In this document: in pieces, positions 25,267 to 31,218 of the stretch
Layout: each line of letters opens with the position of its first letter
Numbering within the stretch: position 1 is the stretch's first letter
From: JAPHTQ01 sp046484535
GTDB taxonomy: Bacteria > Pseudomonadota > Gammaproteobacteria > Thiohalomonadales > Thiohalomonadaceae
Assembly (NCBI GenBank): GCA_046484535.1
Contig: JAWOIT010000076.1
Coordinates: 1-31,218, forward strand
DNA: 31,218 nucleotides
Direction of reading: 5' to 3'
Made by a program: the position numbers and the translations under genes
Notes under the pieces: model-generated
Told to the model about the DNA's origin: nothing
Seen by the model: the letters and a program-made list of their open reading frames with translations, nothing else
Database searches by the model: none

Positions 25267-26037
25267 ATGTCCCCCATCGGGATTCGGCAGTTGGCTGACG
25301 GTTTGCACTGGGTGTTACTGTTTGTGTCGTTGAGTATCGCGATACTCTATCTTTCATGGAAAGTTCTGGCCCCGGTGGATTATGGTTATTCCATTTGGTA
25401 TGAGTTGTTAAATATAGATAAGACGATTGAGGAGGAAGGGCCGCGAAACCGTTTCCGTCCCATGTTTCATATTACGGACAGGGCGGAGCGGGAGCGCCTG
25501 TTTGGTGCGATCGTCGAAGCGATCAACAACAACGGTGAAGGACTTGCGGAGCTTGTATACCACGACCCCGATGGCAAGGCGTTGGGTCCGCTATTGACGA
25601 ATGATGAAGTTATCCACCTTAAGGATGTCGCTAACCTGGTCGGCTTTTTTCGGGGCATCGCTTGGGGATCTGCCGGAGTCTTTGTGGTGTTGGCCATCGC
25701 CGCGTGGGCACGGCGAATGTCGCCCCCGTCACCGGGAAGGATTGCAATGGGCTGTGGTGTTTTCATTGGCGGAGGAGCGCTCTCGATTGTCGCAATAGGT
25801 CCGGTGCGGGTTTTTTACGCGCTCCATGAAGTGGTGTTTCCGTCAGAGCATAAGTGGTTTTTCTATTACGATGAGTCCTTAATGTCGATGATGATGCAGG
25901 CTCCTAACCTTTTCGGCCCAATTGCGCTGCTCTGGCTGGCTTTGGCACTATTGCTGTTTGTTGTTGTGTGGCTGACAGTTGCAAAAGGATTGCGCAAACG
26001 TGCGAACTATGTGGGTGAAACCACAAGAAACAGCTGA
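25267..26037 (+). CDS. DUF1461 family integral membrane protein
   Basis: This 256-residue protein has an N-terminal helix (WVLLFVSLSIAILYLSW), a soluble extracytoplasmic region of about 90 residues and three further helices. The conserved DUF1461/TIGR01906 features are LTNDEVIHLKDVANLV before the second helix, FYALHEVVFPSEHKWFF and the closing hydrophobic helix. The function of the family is unknown. A GAGAGGA site precedes the ATG. It is transcribed alone from a promoter region containing inverted repeats. Confidence 0.75.
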   Translation: MSPIGIRQLADGLHWVLLFVSLSIAILYLSWKVLAPVDYGYSIWYELLNIDKTIEEEGPRNRFRPMFHITDRAERERLFGAIVEAINNNGEGLAELVYHDPDGKALGPLLTNDEVIHLKDVANLVGFFRGIAWGSAGVFVVLAIAAWARRMSPPSPGRIAMGCGVFIGGGALSIVAIGPVRVFYALHEVVFPSEHKWFFYYDESLMSMMMQAPNLFGPIALLWLALALLLFVVVWLTVAKGLRKRANYVGETTRNS

Positions 26038-26220
26038 CAACAGCTGACTGGCTTCGGCTTAGCCGGCACGCGCCGCATTGGGATCTCAAATCCCGGTATG
26101 CCTTGATATTCATATCGCTGTCCCCACAATGATATGACACTCCCGGTTTTTATCGTCAAACACCTTATTCCAAGCCGACTTGGATAGGGATTAATCGTTC
26201 ACCCTCTAACGGAGAAGCGC

Positions 26221-26862
26221 ATGTTTTTCGGCGTCAGCCATGTTGTGATGCAGGTTACGGATCTGGAGCGTAGCGCCGGGATCTGGCGTGATGTGGTCGG
26301 CTTTGCCGAATCCCGTCGTGGCGAAGACTATGTCGACATGGACTCCGGTAATGTCGCGATTCGCTTAATCAAGGTGCCCGCGGTGGAGGCAAACATTACC
26401 GTGCGTCTGAGTGTCTATGATGTGGGGGAGGCCTATAAGAAGCTCCTGGACGGAGGAACCGTCGCCCGCTATGAACCTATGCACACCCCCGACCTGGAGG
26501 AGATGGCCTGTGTCAGCGACCCCGACGGCCACTCCATTGTCCTCTGGCGCGCCCTGACCGAGGACGAGTGGGATTTTGTCCCTGATCTGCCGAAGCAGGG
26601 CGAATGGTATCCCGATGCCGAAGACCTGCTCAAGCGCCTGCTTGGGCATGTGCCGGCCCTGTTCCGTATGCTTGCCCGGCGCAAGGTAACCCGCGTCGTG
26701 GAAGAGCTGGCCAGAGAGGACAACAGCCCGGTTACCCGCGAGCATGTGATCAAGGGCTATATCACCGCCTCCGCCAAGGCCACCCGCTCGCGTGTGATCG
26801 AACCGCTGAAAGCCGAGGGGATTAATCCGGATGATTACCCGGAAGAGTTTGATTACGAGTAA
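26221..26862 (+). CDS. VOC (glyoxalase-fold) domain fused to a PCP_red-like domain
   Basis: This 213-residue protein has two parts. Residues 1-112 are a VOC/glyoxalase-fold domain: SHVVMQVTDLERSAGIWRDVVGF at the start and CVSDPDGHSIVLWR at the end. His7 is kept, but the usual metal-binding Glu of the final IEL motif appears to be Val (IVL), so catalysis of the classical kind is doubtful. Residues about 128-182 (WYPDAEDLLKRLLGHVPAL and RKVTRVVEELAREDNSPVT) match the small PCP_red helical domain known from the C-terminus of protochlorophyllide reductase subunit B. A GGAG site precedes the ATG. The function is unknown. It stands alone, convergent with the GNAT-nitrilase gene. Confidence 0.75.
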   Translation: MFFGVSHVVMQVTDLERSAGIWRDVVGFAESRRGEDYVDMDSGNVAIRLIKVPAVEANITVRLSVYDVGEAYKKLLDGGTVARYEPMHTPDLEEMACVSDPDGHSIVLWRALTEDEWDFVPDLPKQGEWYPDAEDLLKRLLGHVPALFRMLARRKVTRVVEELAREDNSPVTREHVIKGYITASAKATRSRVIEPLKAEGINPDDYPEEFDYE

Positions 26863-26963
26863 AAGAGAACATATCGGAGATCAAGAGACCAATAGGGCTT
26901 TGATCGCTTTATGTCATAATTCTTTCGTTATTTCTTTTATTGAGTGCTACAGCTGCCCTGGAT

Positions 26964-28514
26964 TTACTCGCCGCCGTTCCACTGAATGGTGTAGAGGTCC
27001 TTGCGCCGGTCACGCAGGTTACGCACACTGCCGTGGCTGTGCAGCTCCTTTAACAGTTCAAGATTGAGGTCGGCGATGAGCGCCATCTCAGTGTTGGGCG
27101 TCGCCTCATCGGCGATGGCATCGTGGGGAAAGGCAAAATCCGCCGGGGTGAAGACCGCGGCGCGGGAGTATTGCAGATCCATATTGGCGATCTTGGGCAG
27201 GTTGCCTACGCTGCCGGAGAGCACCACATAGCATTCGTTCTCGATCGCGCGGGCCTGTGCGCAGCGGCGTACCCGCAGGTAGGCGCGCTTGGTGTCGGTC
27301 CAGTAGGGGACGAAGAGTATTTGGATTCCCTGTTCGGCCAGTAACCGGGTCAGTTCGGGAAACTCCACGTCATAGCAGATGAGTACGCCGATCCGTGCCA
27401 CATCGGTGTCGAACACCTGCAGCGCATCACCGCCCTGAAGCCCCCAGTAGTCGCGCTCATCCGGGGTGACGTGCAGTTTGTATTGCCGGGCCCAGGTACC
27501 GTCGCGCTTACAGACATAGCTGACATTGCGCAGCGTCTCCTCCTCATACTCGGGCATGGAGCCGGCGATGATATTAATGTTGTAGGCCAGCGCCAGGCGC
27601 TGCATCTCCTCGCGCAGCGGTTCGGTGAATTCGGCCAGATGGCGGATCGCCTCGGCCGGGTTGTCCTGGTTGAAGCGCGCCAGCAGCGGGCCGTTGAAGA
27701 ACTCGGGAAAGAGCACGAAGTCCGACTGATAGTCGGAGACCGCATCCACAAAATACTCCATCTGCTCGAACAGCTGCTCCAGCGTGCTCGTGGGGCGCAT
27801 CTGCCACTGCACCGCACCGATACGCACCGTGCTGCGCGGGCCGCCGATAAGCTGCTCGCGTTCCTCGTAGTCGATATTGATCCATTCGAGCAGGGTGGCA
27901 TAGGCGCCGGAGGCTCGATCCTGCGGCATGTAGCCGGGGATCATCTTGCGCACATGAAAGTCGTTGGAGAGCTGGAAGGTGAGGATCGGGTCGACCAGCT
28001 CCTTGAGCTTCACCTGCTCCACATACTCCCGCGGACTCATCTCATCGGCATAATCCTTGTAGCCGGGGATGCGGCCGCCGGCGACGATGGCGCGCAGGTT
28101 GAGGTTCTGGCACAGCTCCTTGCGTGCGTTGTAGAGTCGGCGTCCGAGACGCAGGCCGCGATACTCCGGGTCGACGAAGACATCGACCCCGTAGAGGGTG
28201 TCGCCATCCGGATCATGGGTGGTGAGGTAACCGTCGCCGGTGATCTCATCGTAGTTGTGGCGGTCGCCGAACTTCTTGTAATCGACGATGACGCTGATCG
28301 CTGCAGCCACCACCTTGCCCTTGTCCTCGATGCAGATCTGCCCCTCGGGGAAGGTCTCAATCTGCGAGCGGAACTGCGCCTCGGTCCAGGCCCCGCCGAT
28401 GTCCGGGTAGACACGGTCCATGATCCGTTTGATATCCGGGTAGTCCTCCAGTCGCGTGTTGCGAAGGCGCAGAAGGTGTTCGGGATTTTCTTCCTGGTTG
28501 ACGTTGTCGGTCAC
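26964..28514 (-). CDS. GNAT acetyltransferase-nitrilase fusion (carbon-nitrogen hydrolase)
   Basis: This 516-residue cytoplasmic protein joins two enzymes. Residues about 14-150 are a GNAT N-acetyltransferase domain with VDVFVDPEYRGLRLGRRLY as the acetyl-CoA-binding loop. Residues about 229-510 are a carbon-nitrogen hydrolase domain with the full triad: E271 (LFPEFF), K346 (QYKLHVT) and C380 (LICYDVEFPE). Such fusions are a recognised group of unknown substrate; an amide or nitrile linked to an acetylation step is plausible. Translation starts at a GTG (28514) with an AGGAA site. The cytosine deaminase gene lies 147 bp upstream on the same strand, so co-transcription is possible, not certain. 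Confidence 0.9.
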   Translation of the reverse strand: MTDNVNQEENPEHLLRLRNTRLEDYPDIKRIMDRVYPDIGGAWTEAQFRSQIETFPEGQICIEDKGKVVAAAISVIVDYKKFGDRHNYDEITGDGYLTTHDPDGDTLYGVDVFVDPEYRGLRLGRRLYNARKELCQNLNLRAIVAGGRIPGYKDYADEMSPREYVEQVKLKELVDPILTFQLSNDFHVRKMIPGYMPQDRASGAYATLLEWINIDYEEREQLIGGPRSTVRIGAVQWQMRPTSTLEQLFEQMEYFVDAVSDYQSDFVLFPEFFNGPLLARFNQDNPAEAIRHLAEFTEPLREEMQRLALAYNINIIAGSMPEYEEETLRNVSYVCKRDGTWARQYKLHVTPDERDYWGLQGGDALQVFDTDVARIGVLICYDVEFPELTRLLAEQGIQILFVPYWTDTKRAYLRVRRCAQARAIENECYVVLSGSVGNLPKIANMDLQYSRAAVFTPADFAFPHDAIADEATPNTEMALIADLNLELLKELHSHGSVRNLRDRRKDLYTIQWNGGE

Positions 28515-28661
28515 GCGGCTTTTCCTGGTTGCGGCAATAACTACACGATAATACGAGGTCGCTTTTCAGGTAAAGCGCTTAGTGCAGATAGAGGGCGGCA
28601 GGTGATAAGGCCGTGCATTATTTGGAACAGTGGCTTGCCAATGGTAAAGGTTATGAGGGCT

Positions 28662-29105
28662 TTAGTCCTGTCCGATGTCTTCGTTCCATAGCTCAGGGTT
28701 CTGGTTGATAAAGGTTTCCATAAGCCGGCGGCACTCCCTGCTATCCATGACTTCGACCTGCACACCGCGGGAACGGAGGTAATCTTCCGGCCCGGAGAAG
28801 GTCCTGTTCTCGCCGATCAGCACCTTCGGGATACCGTAAAGGAGCACCGCGCCGCTACACATATCACAGGGAGACAGCGTGGAGTAGAGCGTAGCACGAC
28901 GGTAATCCTCTGCTTTCAATCGGCCGGCTTTTTCCAGACAGTCCATCTCGGCATGCAGGACGGCGCTGCCCTGTTGCACGCGACGGTTGTGCCCTCGCCC
29001 TACGATTTTTCCGTCTATGACCAGCACCGCCCCGATGGGAATGCCGCCTTCTGCGGCCCCTTTTTTGGCCTCATCGACAGCGGCTCTCATAAATTCATCC
29101 ATCAC
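28662..29105 (-). CDS. Cytosine deaminase (yeast Fcy1-like nucleoside/nucleobase deaminase)
   Basis: This 147-residue zinc enzyme belongs to the cytidine deaminase superfamily. Zinc ligands and catalytic acid are H51 and E53 (LHAEMD) and C80, C83 (LSPCDMC). It resembles yeast cytosine deaminase over its whole length: GGIPIGAVLVI, GRGHNRRVQQGSAVLHAE, TLYSTLSPCDMCSGA, YGIPKVLIGEN and a C-terminal WNEDIG. That enzyme converts cytosine to uracil for pyrimidine salvage. This differs from the amidohydrolase-type CodA of E. coli. ATG at 29105 or 29102 may be used; the ribosome binding site is weak. It lies 147 bp upstream of the GNAT-nitrilase gene. Specificity is by similarity only. Confidence 0.85.
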   Translation of the reverse strand: MMDEFMRAAVDEAKKGAAEGGIPIGAVLVIDGKIVGRGHNRRVQQGSAVLHAEMDCLEKAGRLKAEDYRRATLYSTLSPCDMCSGAVLLYGIPKVLIGENRTFSGPEDYLRSRGVQVEVMDSRECRRLMETFINQNPELWNEDIGQD

Positions 29106-29330
29106 ACTGACCTCAGACTAAAAGACTGTTGGTGGTTGATGCTATTGTATTAGCCAAAATCCATGTTACTTGCTCATAGGGCCGGTAGGCTAAAACAATC
29201 CGCCATTCTTTATTATGGTGCCAGACGGACTTCATCTACGGTAAATTGTTCCATAGTAACTACTCGCCCCCCAATATGAATGATCTCACCGCAGAGACGC
29301 AGAGACGCAGAGGCAGACTGCTTAAGCACA

Positions 29331-29355
29331 ACGGTGCGCCTAACGGCACACCCTA
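29331..29355 (-). repeat. Dispersed palindrome related to the 88-bp array unit
   Basis: On the reverse strand this reads GTAGGGTGTGCCG, TTA, GGCGCACCGT. It matches the core of every unit of the left-end array (GTAGGGTGCTGCCGTCAGG and GCGCACCGT) with few differences, and it can form the same GGTG...CACC hairpin. It shows that the array unit derives from a palindrome dispersed in this genome. Confidence 0.75.
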
Positions 29356-29385
29356 CAATTTAGGGGAAACACCATCGATATAGAT

Positions 29386-29412
29386 CGGGTTAGCCGCTTG
29401 CGGCGTAACCCG
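29386..29412. repeat. Palindromic REP-like hairpin
   Basis: CGGGTTAGCCGC and GCGGCGTAACCCG form a near-perfect stem with a tiny loop. It resembles the hairpin at 2108-2133 in layout and is one of three palindromes within the non-coding element. Confidence 0.6.
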
Positions 29413-29423
29413 ACAATAAGGAT

Positions 29424-29451
29424 GTCGGATTAGGACTGCACGCAGTCCGAC
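29424..29451. repeat. Palindromic REP-like hairpin
   Basis: GGACTGC-AC-GCAGTCC (29433-29448) forms a 7-bp perfect stem. Flanking GTCGG (29424-29428) and CCGAC (29447-29451) can pair outside it in an alternative fold. No T-run follows, so it is more likely a dispersed repeat than a terminator. Confidence 0.6.
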
Positions 29452-29614
29452 CCCCATTATTCAATGAGCAGACCGGGAAACATTGCCAGGCATCCCGCAT
29501 CCGCATTGCTTGCAATGCTCGGTTTGCGCTATAAGGCCTTTTCCCTTTTCCCTTTTCCCTTTGCGACTTTGCGCCTTTGCGGTTAGCTTCATGGGCTAGT
29601 AGTTACGATCCATA

Positions 29615-30487
29615 ATGGAAAGTATGGATTGGAACCTGGAATTGAACAAAACCCACCAGAGCCGCCTGCCGGACGGTCGTTTCATCGGCTACGCCGATTA
29701 CGGTGCAGCCGACGGCTTCCCCGTTTTCTATTTTCATGGCAGTCCCGGTTCTCGTCTGGAGGCCTATCTGGCCGCCGAGGCTGCGCAGGACCAAGGGGTG
29801 CGGCTCATCGCGGTGGACAGGCCCGGTTACGGCCTTTCCGATCCGAAGCCGGACCGGCAGCTTTTGGATTGGCCCGCCGATGTCTCGGCGCTGGCAGATA
29901 GCCTGGGACTGAGACAGTTCAGTATTTTGGGGGCTTCCGGTGGGGGACCCTACGCTCTGGCCTGCGCCTTTCTTCTTTCTGATCGGCTGCACCGTGTCGG
30001 CCTTGCGGCCGGACTTGCCCCCTTTCGAGAAGGCCGGCTGAAACTCGGCTCTCGTTTGGGACTGAGGTTCGCACGGGTGGCCTTCCCCCTCATCCACAAA
30101 CTACTGGAATCGCAGATTCAGCGTAATCCCGCACGCACAGTGTCCTTTGCCGCCCGGCTGCTCAGTACCCCGGACCAGGAGATCCTGAAGCGACCCGGTA
30201 TCAATGCCATCTTCCAGCGATCGCTCCAGGAGGCCTTTCGGCAGGGTAGGGCAGGCGTGCACCGTGACATGGAGCTCTACGGCACCTCCTGGGGGTTCCG
30301 CCTGGAGGAGGTGACCTTCCCCATCGAACTCTGGCACGGCGAGGCCGACCGGCTGCTCCCTCCACGGATGTGCCGACGCCAGGCCGAGGCGATGCCCCAT
30401 GCCCGCGCCTATTTCATCCCGAATGAAGGTCACTTCTCCCTGCCGATCAACTGTGCGGGGGATATATTTAGCCGGCTGCGCTCCTAG
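29615..30487 (+). CDS. Cytoplasmic alpha/beta hydrolase
   Basis: This 290-residue soluble hydrolase has the oxyanion-hole segment FYFHGSPGSRLEA (38-50), DRPGYGLSDP (68-77), the nucleophile elbow GASGGGP with S108 and a C-terminal histidine H273 in NEGHFSLP. The acid is probably the Asp in HGEADRLLPP. This arrangement is typical of epoxide-hydrolase or lactonase-like AB hydrolases, but the substrate cannot be read from the sequence. No signal peptide is visible. The ATG at 29624 has a slightly better upstream GGAAAG than the ATG at 29615, so the start may be three codons later. It is flanked by the non-coding repeat element on the left and converges with the catalase gene on the right. Confidence 0.85.
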   Translation: MESMDWNLELNKTHQSRLPDGRFIGYADYGAADGFPVFYFHGSPGSRLEAYLAAEAAQDQGVRLIAVDRPGYGLSDPKPDRQLLDWPADVSALADSLGLRQFSILGASGGGPYALACAFLLSDRLHRVGLAAGLAPFREGRLKLGSRLGLRFARVAFPLIHKLLESQIQRNPARTVSFAARLLSTPDQEILKRPGINAIFQRSLQEAFRQGRAGVHRDMELYGTSWGFRLEEVTFPIELWHGEADRLLPPRMCRRQAEAMPHARAYFIPNEGHFSLPINCAGDIFSRLRS

Positions 30488-30573
30488 GGGTGATCCGAGG
30501 GTGGCATGCAGGGGTAACACCGCTGAGAGGAGGGGGTTATCTCCATTTTGCGGGTCGCGCGGGTTGAGTACGG

Positions 30574-31218
30574 TCAGCTTCCCTTGACGCCCTTTTCGAT
30601 GCGCTCGCCGATCTCCTTGTCGATATTTTTCCAGTATTCGAAGGCGCGTTCCAGCACCGGCGCCGAAATGCCGTCCTTCAGGTGGCCGACGACGTTGGAG
30701 ACCAGTCGCTCGCGGGCCGCCTCGTCCATCACATCCCGTATCAGGGCACGGGGCTGGATGAAGTCGTCATCGTCCTTGCGCAGGGTGTAGGCATCGCGCA
30801 CCATCTCGCCCTCGGCATGCCAGCGTGAGGCTTCATGGGCCTTCTCCGGGTCGGCGACCGGGCCGCCCTTGGAGTTGGGGGCGTAGACCGGGTCGGAGAC
30901 GTTCTGCGTGCGCATCGCCCCGTCCTTGCTGTAACTGTTCACCTCAGACTTCGGTGCGTTGACCGGGATCTGCTTGTAGTTGACCCCGAGCCGCGCGCGG
31001 TGGGCGTCGGCGTAGGCGAAGATCCGTCCCAGCAGCATCTTGTCGGGGCTGATGCCGATACCGGGCACCAGGTTGTTCGGCTCGAAAGCGGCCTGCTCGA
31101 TCTCGGTGTGGTGGTCGGTAGGGTTGCGGTCCAGGGTCAGCTTGCCTACCTCGATCAGCGGGTAGTCGCCGTGGGGCCACACCTTGGTCAGGTCGAAGGG
31201 GTTGAAACGGTAGCTCTC
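30574..31218 (-). CDS. Catalase, C-terminal part (gene continues beyond the window)
   Basis: The reverse frame is open to the window edge and encodes 214 C-terminal residues of a monofunctional haem catalase. It begins ESYRFNPFDLTKVWPHGDYP and contains GKLTLDRNPTDHHTEIEQAAF, the proximal haem-ligand segment GRIFAYADAHRARLGVNY with the ligand tyrosine, and the tail ERLVSNVVGHL. Length and end point match the small-subunit catalases (clade 3), which remove hydrogen peroxide in the cytoplasm. The distal active-site His and Asn lie in the missing N-terminal part. It converges with the alpha/beta hydrolase gene, 86 bp apart. Confidence 0.95.
   Translation of the reverse strand, partial: ESYRFNPFDLTKVWPHGDYPLIEVGKLTLDRNPTDHHTEIEQAAFEPNNLVPGIGISPDKMLLGRIFAYADAHRARLGVNYKQIPVNAPKSEVNSYSKDGAMRTQNVSDPVYAPNSKGGPVADPEKAHEASRWHAEGEMVRDAYTLRKDDDDFIQPRALIRDVMDEAARERLVSNVVGHLKDGISAPVLERAFEYWKNIDKEIGERIEKGVKGS

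Larger units (their letters stand above)
29288..29583. mobile_element. MITE-like non-coding element with inverted ends and internal palindromes
   Basis: The left end (29288-29312) begins ACCGCAGAGACGCAGAG. The right end (29559-29583), read in reverse, begins ACCGCAAAGGCGCAAAG. They agree at about 20 of 25 positions, forming terminal inverted repeats. The left end contains three 8-bp GCAGAGAC-like repeats. Between the ends are three palindromes (29331-29355, 29386-29412, 29424-29451) and a 7-bp CCTTTTC tandem repeat (29537-29560). No open frame of note is present. It looks like a non-autonomous element or a nest of dispersed repeats in a 500-bp gap; no target-site duplication was identified. 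Confidence 0.5.

Noticed and set aside
27471..28691. Long forward frame opposite the GNAT-nitrilase gene
   Set aside because: It is antisense to a gene with complete catalytic motifs and has no domain of its own.

Overview
The window reads as an ordinary chromosomal stretch of a Gram-negative, probably gammaproteobacterial genome. The evidence is a lipid A deacylase-like outer-membrane protein, a tripartite RND pump of the AcrAB type, an NsrR-type Rrf2 regulator, several lipobox lipoproteins and a GGDEF/EAL protein with a haem-c motif. The exact lineage cannot be fixed from the sequence. A sulfur-oxidising or denitrifying relative is plausible but inferred. There are no rRNA or tRNA genes, no transposase, no phage genes and no CRISPR array.

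Left end (1-2133): a palindromic element and a tandem array of an 88-bp palindromic unit abut the 5' remnant of a membrane-protein gene. That remnant ends a leftward operon (DUF59 protein, DUF2249 protein, truncated membrane protein) divergent from nsrR. A well-formed 11-1-11 NsrR-type operator lies between them, so this is probably a nitric-oxide-responsive locus that lost its last gene to repeat insertion or expansion.

2184-4910: an arsR-arsM arsenic methylation operon whose promoter sits so close to the arsR start that the mRNA may be leaderless. It is followed by a PagL-like lipid A deacylase and a glycine-zipper lipoprotein. 4983-10011: a TetR repressor divergent from an AcrA/AcrB-type efflux pair, with a 24-bp operator closely resembling the AcrR operator overlapping both promoters. 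No outer-membrane channel gene follows.

10224-18613: small metabolic and sensory genes. They are a YjdF-like membrane protein, an orphan PhnD-like periplasmic binding protein, two small uncharacterised proteins (one a zinc ribbon), a TetR regulator with two matching palindromes controlling a DUF2834 membrane protein plus an alpha/beta hydrolase, and a large haem-c/GGDEF/EAL signalling protein closed by a terminator. 18630-26037: an AraC/GyrI-type regulator, a phosphoketolase, a repeat-containing lipoprotein and a DUF1461 membrane protein.

26221-31218: a VOC domain fused to a PCP_red-like domain, a GNAT-nitrilase fusion enzyme, a cytosine deaminase closely resembling the yeast type, a roughly 300-bp non-coding element with inverted ends and internal palindromes (MITE-like), an alpha/beta hydrolase, and the C-terminal part of a catalase cut by the window edge. 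The most notable items are the truncated NsrR-linked gene at the repeat array, the VOC-PCP_red fusion, the haem-c cyclic-di-GMP protein and the MITE-like element sharing a palindrome with the left-end array.
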